Source: Pseudoalteromonas sp. MM1
Lineage (GTDB): Bacteria; Pseudomonadota; Gammaproteobacteria; Enterobacterales; Alteromonadaceae
Assembly (NCBI RefSeq): GCF_030296835.1
Contig: NZ_AP027922.1
Coordinates: 1,674,001 to 1,738,000, forward strand
DNA length: 64,000 nt
Direction of reading: 5' to 3'
This document shows positions 53,994 to 63,173 of this stretch, piece after piece. The translations under genes and the position numbers were made by a program. A model generated the notes under the pieces. It saw only the letters and a list, made by a program, of their open reading frames with translations. It was not told where the DNA came from and made no database searches. Every line of letters starts with the position of its first letter. Position 1 is the stretch's first letter.

Positions 53994-56900
53994 ATGAAAC
54001 AACAACCTATGATGCAAGATTTACCCTCAATGGCGATTCGCCGTCCAGTCCTTATTGTGGTGCTTAACTTACTAATTATTATTGCAGGTATTGCCGCTAT
54101 TGCGGGTGTTGAAGTAAGAGAACTTCCTGATGTAGATAGGCCACGTATTACGGTTTCGGCCCCGTTTCCTGGCGGCTCGCCTGAGACCGTTGACACGGAA
54201 GTAACCAGTAAATTAGAAGGCGCAGTAGCACGTGTAAGTGGCGTTAAATCAATACGCGCACAAAGTGAAGAGGGAAATGCACGTATTGTGGTCGAATTTA
54301 GACCAGGCATAAACTTAGATGACGCCGCAAATGAAACGCGTGAATCTGTGGCACGTGTAGAACGAGACCTTCCAGAGGAAGTGGAGCGGGTTTCTATTAT
54401 TAAAGCCGACAACGACGCCGAAGCGGTGGTATCTCTTACTGTTTCGAGTGAAAGTTTATCGCTTGAAGCGCTTACCGAGCGCGTAAATGTTGACTTAGCG
54501 CCGCAATATTTAACTATTCCGGGTGTTGCAGATGTACGCTTAAACGGTGATAGAGAAAGAGTATTAAGAGTACGAATTGACCCGTTAAAACTAAGTAGCT
54601 TTAATTTAACAGTGCCCGATGTAGCACAAGTACTTAGCCAAGCGCCGTTTGATGTGCCAGCAGGGAGTTTGAAGTCAAACGATCAGCAAATTATTGTACG
54701 TGCCGATGCAACCTCCATTACTCCAGAGCAAGTGGGCGATATTATAATACAAGGCGATACCCGAATTAGTGATATTGCGGCTGTGTATTTTGGCCCTGCC
54801 GATCCGCGCTCTATGGTAAGGCTAAATGGTAAGCCCGTTATTGGTATGGAAATTATTCGACAAGCACAATCAAATACAATTGAAATATCAGATGAAGTGC
54901 TCAAACTCATTACAAGTATGCAAACGCGCTTTCCAGAAATGGAATTTACACTTACCTCCGATGACGCACAATTTATAAGAAGCTCAGTAGATGAAGTAAT
55001 TTACTCTTTATTACTTACGGTATTGTTAGTGGTTGTCACTTTGTGGGTATTCATTGGCTCTTGGCGGGCCACTTTAGTGCCTGCTTTTGCTATTCCTGTT
55101 GCCTTAATAGGGTCTTTAGCACTTATATGGGCACTGGGTTTTTCAATAAATATTTTAACCTTGTTAGCGCTCGTATTAGCCACAGGCTTAATTGTTGATG
55201 ATGCCATTGTAGTAAGTGAAAATATTCAGCGCCAGCGGGGGCTAGGTTTAGGGCGTCGAGCTGCTGCTGTTATTGGCACACGCGAGGTGTTTTTTGCTGT
55301 TATGGCAACCACTGCTGTACTTGCAGCTGTATTTATACCCATTGCCTTTTTACCCTCTACGGCGGGTCGCTTATTCAGAGAGTTTGGTGGTGTACTGGCC
55401 GGCGCAGTAATTATCTCAAGCTTTGTTGCACTTTCATTAGTACCTGCGCTTACCTCCAAATTAAAGTTGAAACAGGGAGGTTTTCACCCATTTGCTAAAC
55501 TAGGTCATTGGTTGGGCGGTATTTATACAAAAACAATTCATAAAGTGCTTAATCAGGCATGGCTTACGTTTACGGTGTGTTTAATGGTTGCAGCAGGCTC
55601 AGGTGCATTGTACGCCAGTTTAGATAACGAGCTTTTGCCCACAGAAGACCGAGGGAAAATTCGTATATTTGCACGAGGCCCAGATGGTGTAGGGCTTAAC
55701 TTTATGGATAGGCAAGCAATGAAAATGGAAGATATTTTACTTCCGTTTGTAGATAGCGGCGAAATTGAGTCTATTTATACTGTGGTAGGCCAATGGGACC
55801 CTAATATTGTGTTTATTACTGTGCCACTAAAACACTGGGATGAAAGGCACTTTAGCCAACAAGAAATTATTAATAAGATACGTCAGCCACTTGGCGATAT
55901 TCCAGGAGCACCGGCTTACCCGGGGGGGGCTAATAGTTTAAATTTACGTGGCCAAGGGGGAGGCGTTGAAATAGCGCTGCTTGGGCAAGATTATTTGCAA
56001 ATATTTAAAGCGGCTCAGCAGTTTTCTGCGGCTCTTGAAAAGGCTGTTCCTGAGGTGGCACCTGTGCGTATCTCATATCAGCCTTCTCAACCACAACTTA
56101 GAGTAAATATAGACAGGCGCCGTGCACAAGAGCTCGGTGTATCGCTAAACGACATTGCTATTACCTTGCGCGCAGCAATAAATGGCGACGACGTAGAAGA
56201 TTTAAACATTGGTGATCAGTCTGTGCCAATTATGTTGCAAGCGCAAAACCAAACAATAAACAGCCCAAGCGATCTGGTTAATTTATACATAAGAGCCGGT
56301 AATGGTAGTTTAGTTCCTTTAAGTAGTGTGGCTTATATTTCTGAAGAAGGCGTGGCAGCAGAGCTTGAGCGTCATGCCCAGCGCCGCTCTATAGAGTTAA
56401 GCATGGAGCTGCCAGAATCGTTAACCATTGCTGATTTAGTTGAGCAAATAAAAACGGTGTCTGAGCAGTCGTTAGAACCAGGTATTGCACTTGCGTTTAA
56501 AGGCGAAGCACTAACCTATGAAGAAACATCCAGCGAAGTACTTGTAACTTATGTTCTTGCTTTTTTAATTGTATTTTTAGTGTTGGCTGCCCAATTTGAA
56601 AATGTAAATAGTGCCATTGTGGTTATGATAACCGTTCCCTTTGGTATTACATCGGCCATATTAGCGCTTTATTTAACCGGCACATCGCTAAATATTTACT
56701 CTCAAATTGGTTTAGTCATGCTGATAGGCTTAATCGCTAAAAACGCAATTTTGCTTGTTGAATTTGCTGATCAATTACGCGATCAAGGTTTAACAGTCAG
56801 AAAAGCGGTCGAGCAAGCTGCACTGGTACGTTTGCGCCCAATTACAATGACCCTTATATCTACTCTACTTGGTGCATTACCGTTAATACTCTCTACAGGT

Positions 56901-57071
56901 GCGGGGGCCGAGGCCAGAAATGCCATTGGCTGGGTGGTGTTTGGCGGATTAGCACTTGCGGTGTTGTTTACGCTTTATCTTACTCCGGTAATTTACTTAG
57001 GCTTAGCACGCTTTACCACGCCAAGGGGGGATGAATCTAAGCAGCTCGCACAAGAGCTTGAAAAAATCTAA
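53994..57071 (+). CDS. RND efflux pump, inner-membrane subunit
   Basis: This AcrB/MexF-like proton antiporter has 1025 residues and 12 expected membrane segments. Asp402-Asp403 in LIVDDAIVVSENIQRQ form the proton-relay pair of the fourth segment, and the GAEARNAIGWVVFGG block near the C-terminus is conserved. It resembles the heavy-substrate efflux (HAE1) group, such as MdtBC or MexF types. Substrates are unknown. It is coupled to the adaptor gene two bases upstream. An inverted repeat lies just after the stop. Confidence 0.93.
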   Translation: MKQQPMMQDLPSMAIRRPVLIVVLNLLIIIAGIAAIAGVEVRELPDVDRPRITVSAPFPGGSPETVDTEVTSKLEGAVARVSGVKSIRAQSEEGNARIVVEFRPGINLDDAANETRESVARVERDLPEEVERVSIIKADNDAEAVVSLTVSSESLSLEALTERVNVDLAPQYLTIPGVADVRLNGDRERVLRVRIDPLKLSSFNLTVPDVAQVLSQAPFDVPAGSLKSNDQQIIVRADATSITPEQVGDIIIQGDTRISDIAAVYFGPADPRSMVRLNGKPVIGMEIIRQAQSNTIEISDEVLKLITSMQTRFPEMEFTLTSDDAQFIRSSVDEVIYSLLLTVLLVVVTLWVFIGSWRATLVPAFAIPVALIGSLALIWALGFSINILTLLALVLATGLIVDDAIVVSENIQRQRGLGLGRRAAAVIGTREVFFAVMATTAVLAAVFIPIAFLPSTAGRLFREFGGVLAGAVIISSFVALSLVPALTSKLKLKQGGFHPFAKLGHWLGGIYTKTIHKVLNQAWLTFTVCLMVAAGSGALYASLDNELLPTEDRGKIRIFARGPDGVGLNFMDRQAMKMEDILLPFVDSGEIESIYTVVGQWDPNIVFITVPLKHWDERHFSQQEIINKIRQPLGDIPGAPAYPGGANSLNLRGQGGGVEIALLGQDYLQIFKAAQQFSAALEKAVPEVAPVRISYQPSQPQLRVNIDRRRAQELGVSLNDIAITLRAAINGDDVEDLNIGDQSVPIMLQAQNQTINSPSDLVNLYIRAGNGSLVPLSSVAYISEEGVAAELERHAQRRSIELSMELPESLTIADLVEQIKTVSEQSLEPGIALAFKGEALTYEETSSEVLVTYVLAFLIVFLVLAAQFENVNSAIVVMITVPFGITSAILALYLTGTSLNIYSQIGLVMLIGLIAKNAILLVEFADQLRDQGLTVRKAVEQAALVRLRPITMTLISTLLGALPLILSTGAGAEARNAIGWVVFGGLALAVLFTLYLTPVIYLGLARFTTPRGDESKQLAQELEKI

Positions 57072-57079
57072 CCTTAAAG

Positions 57080-57123
57080 CCATGCCCAGCAACGTTTATA
57101 AATTAAAAGTGTACTGGGCATGG
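57080..57123. repeat. Inverted repeat after the RND operon
   Basis: CCATGCCCAG (57080-57089) and CTGGGCATGG (57114-57123) are perfect 10-bp inverted repeats 24 bp apart. There is no T tract, so a classical terminator is not supported. Confidence 0.5.
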
Positions 57124-57208
57124 TTATGGCTTGATTGGCATACCTTGTTTGTTAAGATAGCCACTTGAGCATATACATGCCTTTTTGTGTGGCCACAAGG
57201 AATCCCCA

Positions 57209-59104
57209 ATGCAAGCCGAACAAGTTGAAATTGCGCAATTTTTAGCGCAGCACCCGCCATTTGATGACTTACCAACAAACGCTTTAAACGAGCTTGCGCA
57301 ACAAGTTGAGGTAGCTTACTACCGCTCGCAAACTGATATTTTAACGTTAGGCCAAGACATCGCTGATTTATTTATAATTCGCAGTGGCTCTGTGGAAATT
57401 TATCGTCGTAATAACGAGCTTTATAATCGCTTAGATGTGGGCGGTATTTTTGGCCAAATGGGCTTGTTGATGAATCGTAAAGTGCGCTTTCCTGCAAAGG
57501 CATTAGAGGACACCCTAGTTTATTGCATTAACTTTGAACTATTTAACCGTTATTGTGATGAGTTTGACGGCTTTGCTGATTATTTTGAAGCCGATGGCAA
57601 TGTACGCCTTCGCCAAGCGTTAGTTGAGCAAGCCGACAGCAACGATTTAACAACCGCCAAAGTTAAATCGCTTATTCACCGTGATGTGGTAACGCTAAGT
57701 ACTCAAACCACCATACAAGATGTTGCAAAAGTAATGACAGAAGAAGCGGTATCTTCTGTGTTAGTTACCGATTTAGATAAACCAATAAGCGACGACCCAG
57801 AAGAAGATGATGGTCAAATAGTAGGTATTATTACCGACCGCGATATACGCACAAAAGTGGTAGCACAAGGCCTAGGGCTTGATGTTACTGCTGATAAAAT
57901 TATGTCAACTAATCTTGTACTGCTTGATTCAAATGCCTATGTATTTGAAGCCGTGCTTGCCATGCTTCGTGACAACTTGCACCACTTACCTGTGGTACAA
58001 AAACGCCGACCCATTGGGGTTATTTCATTATCCGATATTTTAAGGTACGAGTCGCAAAGTAGTTTACTCTTGGTACGCGGTATTTTAGCGCAGCAAACTA
58101 TTGAAGATTTAGCACATTATGCGCGCCAGCTGCCCAATGTATTTGTACGTATGGTAAACGAAGATGCTAATTCACATATGATTGGTACGGCAATGGCGGT
58201 AATAGGGCGTACTTTTAAACAGCGCTTATTAGTACTGGCTGAAGAAAAATATGGCCCGCCGCCAGTACCTTATTGTTTTATCGCGTTAGGCTCTATGGCG
58301 CGAGATGAACAACTTATTGTAACAGATCAAGATAACGCGCTTATTTTGGATGACAATTACGATGATGAAAAACACAATGAGTACTTTCAAAATATTTCTG
58401 ATTTTGTGTGTGATGGCTTAGCGCAATGTGGTTATACCTATTGTAGCGGCGAGATTATGGCCTCGTTTAAAAAATGGCGTAAAACACGCTCGCAATGGTT
58501 TGATCAATTCTCACAGTGGATAGCCTTACCTAAACCACAAGCACTGCTTAACAGCTCAATATTTTTTGATTTAGATGGTGTGTGGGGTAAAACTAAATGG
58601 GCCGACGAGCTTAAAATTTTTATTGCTAAGCAAAGTAAACAAAACCGTGTGTTTTTAGCAAATATGGCCGCCAATGCCCGAAACCGTACACCGCCACTTG
58701 GTTTTTTTAAAGGCTTTGTGCTTGAGCATAACGGCCAACATAAGCGCTCAATGAACTTAAAACGTAGAGGCACTGCGCCGCTTTCTGATGTAATAAGAGT
58801 GCATGCTCTGGCGATAGGCTCTCGTAAGCAAAATTCGTTTGAACGCCTTGAAGATATTATTGAGTCGCGCTTGTTACCTGAGGGCAAAGCACAGGATTTA
58901 CGTGACGCATTAGAATACATTGCCATGATGCGAATTCGTCATCAAGCATGGCAAATAGAGCAAGAAGAAGAGCCAGATAACGACATAGACCCGCATTTAC
59001 TTTCGCCGTTTGAGCAACGCAATTTAAAAGAAGCGTTTGCGATACTCGAAAAAGCGCAAAGTTACTTAAAATTTAGTTATTCAGCTAATGTAGGTGTGAA
59101 GTAA
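57209..59104 (+). CDS. cNMP-binding / CBS / DUF294 nucleotidyltransferase-like protein
   Basis: The 631-residue protein has three parts: an N-terminal cyclic-nucleotide-binding domain (about 20-115, LFIIRSGSVEIYRR), a CBS pair (about 160-285, with IVGIITDRDIRTKVV and LPVVQKRRPIGVISLSDIL) and a GlnD-like nucleotidyltransferase region with GSMARDEQLIVTDQDNALI (about 362-380), followed by the DUF294 C-terminal domain. The GS-x-x-R-x-E and D-x-D motifs are intact, so nucleotidyl transfer is possible. Its target is unknown. AUG 57209 follows AAGGA by seven bases; the eight-residue extension to UUG 57185 is rejected. A DEDD exonuclease gene follows after three bases. Confidence 0.87.
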   Translation: MQAEQVEIAQFLAQHPPFDDLPTNALNELAQQVEVAYYRSQTDILTLGQDIADLFIIRSGSVEIYRRNNELYNRLDVGGIFGQMGLLMNRKVRFPAKALEDTLVYCINFELFNRYCDEFDGFADYFEADGNVRLRQALVEQADSNDLTTAKVKSLIHRDVVTLSTQTTIQDVAKVMTEEAVSSVLVTDLDKPISDDPEEDDGQIVGIITDRDIRTKVVAQGLGLDVTADKIMSTNLVLLDSNAYVFEAVLAMLRDNLHHLPVVQKRRPIGVISLSDILRYESQSSLLLVRGILAQQTIEDLAHYARQLPNVFVRMVNEDANSHMIGTAMAVIGRTFKQRLLVLAEEKYGPPPVPYCFIALGSMARDEQLIVTDQDNALILDDNYDDEKHNEYFQNISDFVCDGLAQCGYTYCSGEIMASFKKWRKTRSQWFDQFSQWIALPKPQALLNSSIFFDLDGVWGKTKWADELKIFIAKQSKQNRVFLANMAANARNRTPPLGFFKGFVLEHNGQHKRSMNLKRRGTAPLSDVIRVHALAIGSRKQNSFERLEDIIESRLLPEGKAQDLRDALEYIAMMRIRHQAWQIEQEEEPDNDIDPHLLSPFEQRNLKEAFAILEKAQSYLKFSYSANVGVK

Positions 59105-59107
59105 TTA

Positions 59108-59812
59108 ATGGTTAAACAATCGCATTTTGATTGGCAGGCTCACTATAAAACACTGGCTAACAACGCTAAAAATGAGCATTTAAAAGCGTTTTACCAACAC
59201 GCTTATGGTGAAACCCACGCGCCTTTAAAAGACATTTCGTTTGTGGCTCTTGATTTTGAGACAACCGGTCTAAATAGTGAGGTGGACGATATAGTTAGTA
59301 TTGGCTTAGTCCCCTTTACAATGCAAAGGGTGTATTGCACACATGCTAAGCATTGGGTAGTGCAGCCTCGTAAAAGCTTAAGTGAGGAGTCGATTGTTAT
59401 TCATGGTATTACGCATTCAGAAGTGGATGATGCTCCTGATTTAACCTCTCGTCTAGGGCCGCTACTTAATGCACTTAGTGGAAAAGTTGTGGTGGTGCAT
59501 TATGCAGTGATAGAGCGGCACTTTTTAAACAATGCATTACTTGCGCGAATTAACGAAGGGATCCAGTTTGCATTAGTCGACACCATGGAGCTTGAGCAAC
59601 GAGCATTGCGTGCTCGCCAAGGCTTAATAGGACGTTTGTTTAATCAAAAGATCGGTTCGCTTAGGTTAACTGATTGCCGCGCGCGGTATTCACTGCCGGC
59701 TTATCATAACCATAATGCGCTAACTGATGCTCTGGCAACGGCTGAGTTGCTTATAGCGCAAATTCAGTATCATTATCGTGAAGATACACCACTGTTCGAG
59801 CTACTTAGTTAA
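59108..59812 (+). CDS. DnaQ-like 3'-5' exonuclease
   Basis: This DEDDh exonuclease of 234 residues has motif I FVALDFETTGLNSEVDD (about 46-62), motif II VVVHYAVIERHFLNNAL (about 129-145) and motif III YHNHNALTDALATAELL (about 199-215). The ExoI motif Asp and Glu are present; the H-N-A-x-x-D pattern fits the DEDDh class. It resembles proofreading-type nucleases but lacks the rest of PolC, so it may act alone. The gene starts three bases after the cNMP/CBS/DUF294 gene, a pairing I recall in other gammaproteobacteria near acetate-uptake genes. Confidence 0.88.
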   Translation: MVKQSHFDWQAHYKTLANNAKNEHLKAFYQHAYGETHAPLKDISFVALDFETTGLNSEVDDIVSIGLVPFTMQRVYCTHAKHWVVQPRKSLSEESIVIHGITHSEVDDAPDLTSRLGPLLNALSGKVVVVHYAVIERHFLNNALLARINEGIQFALVDTMELEQRALRARQGLIGRLFNQKIGSLRLTDCRARYSLPAYHNHNALTDALATAELLIAQIQYHYREDTPLFELLS

Positions 59813-59830
59813 ATAAGCATACAAAGCTAT

Positions 59831-59861
59831 AAAAAATGCCGCAATAAATGCGGCATTTTTA
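59831..59861. terminator. Bidirectional terminator, exonuclease / BCCT
   Basis: AAAAAATGCCGCA pairs with TGCGGCATTTTT around ATAAA, between convergent genes. Confidence 0.9.
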
Positions 59862-59883
59862 TTAAATGTATTACTAAACTGTA

Positions 59884-61464
59884 TTATTTACCCGTACGAG
59901 GCTCAGTACGTAATCCTAACAGTAGGCTTACACACATTAATAACAGTACAGCTGTAAACGGAAGACCCGTTGATACCGCACCCGCTTGCAGGGCTTGTAT
60001 TGCCTCTGTGCCGCCAATCCATAATAGAGCCGCAGCTATAGAGCCCTCAACCGTAGCCCAAAATATACGTTGTGGTACAGGTGCATCCACTTTACCGCCT
60101 GCTGTAATTGAGTCGATAACTAATGAACCCGAATCAGAAGAGGTAATGAAAAACACTAATACTAAAACCACAGCCAAGAACGAAAGCACGCTTGACATAG
60201 GCAGTTCGTCTAGCATTTGGAACATTGCCATAGGCACATCAGTTAAACCGTTTACGCCTAAGCTACCTACGCCTTGAACAACTTGGTCTATTGCAATGCC
60301 GCCGTAAATAGACATCCATAAAATAGTAACCGCAGTAGGAATTAATAATACAGCGATTAAAAATTCTCTAATTGTACGACCACGAGAAACACGCGCAATA
60401 AACATACCTACAAACGGTGACCACGAAATCCACCATGCCCAGTAAAATACAGTCCAACCGTGCATCCATGTTTCGTCTTCACGGCCGTGTGGGTTGCTCA
60501 GTGGAATAATATTTTCAATGTAACCCATAACAGTATTGGGTACGTTACCGATTGCCACAGCAAAGCCAACTAAACCAACAAACAAAAGTAAGGCAAATGC
60601 AATGAGCATGTTTATATTACTAAGTACCTTTACGCCACCGTCAATGCCGCGTACAACTGAGATAATAGCCAGTAAGGTAACGCCAATAATAACCAATAAT
60701 TGTGCGCCTACACCGCCATCGGTACCAAATACATGATTAATACCGGCAGAAGCCTGCTGCGCGCCTAAACCTAACGAGGTTGCAAGGCCAAACAAAGTGG
60801 CAAGTACGGCAAGAATATCAATAATATGACCAGGCCAGCCCCACGCTCTGTCGCCTAATAGTGGATAAAAAATTGAACGAATTGATAAAGGAAGACCTTT
60901 ATTATAAGTAAAAAACGCAAGTGAGAGCGCTACAACGGCATAAATAGCCCAAGGGTGAAGACCCCAGTGAAACATGGTTGCACCCATGGCTACTTTTGCA
61001 GCCTCTGGTGTATTTGCAGTTACATTAAGTGGGGTTTCGTACCAGCCTGTAAAGTAGGCTACAGGCTCTGCAACACCCCAAAACATTAAGCCAATACCCA
61101 TACCTGCGGCAAATAACATGGCAAGCCATGAAATGCGTGAATGCGATGGTTTAGCACCGTCTCCGCCTAAACGAATATTACCATATGGCGATACAATTAA
61201 TGCCAAGCAAAATATAACAAAGAAGTTTGCTGCCCACATAAAAAACGCATCAAAGTTATTTATTATATCGAGTTTAATACCATCAAGTGTTGCTTTGGCT
61301 GTTTGCGCATCCGAAACGAGAATGGCGACTAAAAAGATGACAATCAAACCGGCACTAATACCAAAAACAGGATTGTGTATATCAAACCCCCATTTTTGAA
61401 CGTTATCTTGACCTACGGTGTAGTCCGTATTATCAATACTATACTTGTCATGATTTTCGCTCAT
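59884..61464 (-). CDS. BCCT-family transporter (betaine/choline/carnitine type)
   Basis: This 526-residue carrier has the family's 12 segments and signature blocks: GMGIGLMFWGVAEPVAYF, HWGLHPWAIYAVVALSLAFFTYNKG and YWAWWISWSPFVGMFIARVSRGRTIREF. The aromatic-rich TM8 motif (WAWWISWSPF) forms the substrate box for trimethylammonium compounds. BCCT carriers take up osmolytes such as glycine betaine or choline with Na+ or H+. The exact substrate cannot be told. The C-terminus is short, so an osmosensing tail like that of BetP is absent. GAGG precedes the AUG. Confidence 0.92.
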   Translation of the reverse strand: MSENHDKYSIDNTDYTVGQDNVQKWGFDIHNPVFGISAGLIVIFLVAILVSDAQTAKATLDGIKLDIINNFDAFFMWAANFFVIFCLALIVSPYGNIRLGGDGAKPSHSRISWLAMLFAAGMGIGLMFWGVAEPVAYFTGWYETPLNVTANTPEAAKVAMGATMFHWGLHPWAIYAVVALSLAFFTYNKGLPLSIRSIFYPLLGDRAWGWPGHIIDILAVLATLFGLATSLGLGAQQASAGINHVFGTDGGVGAQLLVIIGVTLLAIISVVRGIDGGVKVLSNINMLIAFALLLFVGLVGFAVAIGNVPNTVMGYIENIIPLSNPHGREDETWMHGWTVFYWAWWISWSPFVGMFIARVSRGRTIREFLIAVLLIPTAVTILWMSIYGGIAIDQVVQGVGSLGVNGLTDVPMAMFQMLDELPMSSVLSFLAVVLVLVFFITSSDSGSLVIDSITAGGKVDAPVPQRIFWATVEGSIAAALLWIGGTEAIQALQAGAVSTGLPFTAVLLLMCVSLLLGLRTEPRTGK

Positions 61465-61898
61465 GAATACCTCTTATGTTGTCCTAACAAGCCAGAGAAT
61501 TCCGGCATAACACTAAGTTAATTAGCCACAGAGTAAGTTGCATTATTTTCAATAAAACTTATTTGAGGACTAACTAAATTAATCGCTGATCATACCCTTA
61601 ATAGTGTATGAGTTAAATCGTAAATGTAAAACTATTTGGTGTTATATGCCTGATTACTTAGCGCTAAAAGCTATTTATCACCAAAAAGATAAGCTATTGT
61701 TAATTCAGTGAGTGTTAAAAATTAGTTTGTTATTAAACTAAAATTAAAGCAGCGCCTCCAAACTCGTTTAGTCGTTAATTCATTAGTCTACGTTTTAAAT
61801 GGGTAGAGGGTTTGATTTAATCATTATGTAACATGCATAAAGGTAAAATCTGGCGTAGGCTTTATTTAATCGCAAAGAGTGAAAGGACTAACATTAAT
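61465..61898. other. Divergent intergenic region, BCCT / egtB
   Basis: This 434-bp AT-rich gap has no convincing ORF. A short inverted repeat, TTAGTTT / AAACTAA, lies near 61721-61740. No BetI-type site is recognised. Promoters for both genes must lie here, but I cannot place them firmly. Confidence 0.5.
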
Positions 61899-63173
61899 AT
61901 GCTAAACAAGAAAACGAATGAAGCGCACGGCACTGAAAAAATACACGCTCAATTTCAGTCAATTCGCCAACATAGTCTTACACTTATAGAAAACCTCAGC
62001 GCAGAAGATTGCCAACTACAAGCAATGGACGATGCAAGCCCAATGAAATGGCACTTAGCTCACACCACGTGGTTTTTTGAAACATTTTTACTTAGTAAGT
62101 ATCTGCCTAACTACACGCTCTTTGATGAACAATTTAAGGTGCTTTTTAACTCCTACTATAACGGCATAGGTGAGCAATTTAAGCGCGCTAACAGAGGAAG
62201 TTTATCTCGCCCTAGTTTAGAGGAGGTGTTGCGCTACAGAGCTTATGTTGATAATGCGCTAAACGAGTTGCTTAAATTAGGCACTAACCAAACACTGTGC
62301 AATATTATAGAACTTGGACTGAATCATGAGCAGCAACATCAAGAGCTCATGCTAATGGATATTAAGTATAATTTTTCGGTTAATCCAAGCTTTCCTGCCT
62401 ACAGCCAAGCCCCAAGTTACTCACCAATGATTAGTGATTCATTAGGCACTTTAAAATTTACCGAATTTAGCCAAAGCATAACCAATATAGGGGCTAATGC
62501 TAAAAACGGCTTTTCGTACGATAACGAACAACCTAAACACCAAGCGCTTATCCATGCGTTTAGTTTTGCTAATCGATTAGTGACTAATAGAGAGTACTTA
62601 CATTTTATAGAGGCGGGCGGATATAAAAACCCTTCATTTTGGTTAAGTGATGGCTGGGCTAATATAAATACCGAGCAACTTAGTCACCCTTTGTATTGGC
62701 ATTATATTGACGGGCGATGGTTTGAATTTACCCTCTACGGGCTACAGCCTTTAAATTTAGATGCGCCAGTGAGCCATGTAAGCTATTTTGAAGCAGCGGC
62801 TTACGCTAATTTTGTAAATGCGCGTCTACCTACTGAGTTTGAGTGGGAGTATGTAGCACAGCAACAAGCACTTATACAACGACAAAACGATTTGCTCACG
62901 CCAAGTGCATGTAAAAACCTTGATGTTATCTCGCAGTTAAGCGATACATGCTGGCAGTGGACTAATAGCGCCTATTTACCTTACCCAGGCTTTAAACCCT
63001 TTAGCGGAGCCGCAGGGGAATACAATGGTAAATTTATGAATAACCAAATGGTTTTGCGTGGCGGGTGTGTGTTTACCCCAAAAGATCATTTAAGGCAGAC
63101 TTACCGTAACTTTTTTTATCCACATCAAGCGTGGATGTGCAGCGGCATTAGACTAGCAAAGGACATACTATGA
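61899..63173 (+). CDS. egtB: Ergothioneine synthase EgtB
   Basis: EgtB is an iron-dependent sulfoxide synthase that joins a cysteine-type thiol to hercynine. From AUG 61899 it has 424 residues: a DinB-like domain (about 1-175) with KWHLAHTTWFFETF (His52, His55) and LGLNHEQQHQELM (His143, His147), and a C-terminal formylglycine-generating-enzyme-like domain with RLPTEFEWEYVA and VLRGGCVFTPKDHLRQTYRNFF. The iron-binding His set of HxxxH and the earlier His is intact. AUG 61899 is preferred over 61833 because of AGGA upstream and homologue length. It overlaps egtD by four bases (ATGA). egtA and egtC are not seen. Confidence 0.9.
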   Translation: MLNKKTNEAHGTEKIHAQFQSIRQHSLTLIENLSAEDCQLQAMDDASPMKWHLAHTTWFFETFLLSKYLPNYTLFDEQFKVLFNSYYNGIGEQFKRANRGSLSRPSLEEVLRYRAYVDNALNELLKLGTNQTLCNIIELGLNHEQQHQELMLMDIKYNFSVNPSFPAYSQAPSYSPMISDSLGTLKFTEFSQSITNIGANAKNGFSYDNEQPKHQALIHAFSFANRLVTNREYLHFIEAGGYKNPSFWLSDGWANINTEQLSHPLYWHYIDGRWFEFTLYGLQPLNLDAPVSHVSYFEAAAYANFVNARLPTEFEWEYVAQQQALIQRQNDLLTPSACKNLDVISQLSDTCWQWTNSAYLPYPGFKPFSGAAGEYNGKFMNNQMVLRGGCVFTPKDHLRQTYRNFFYPHQAWMCSGIRLAKDIL

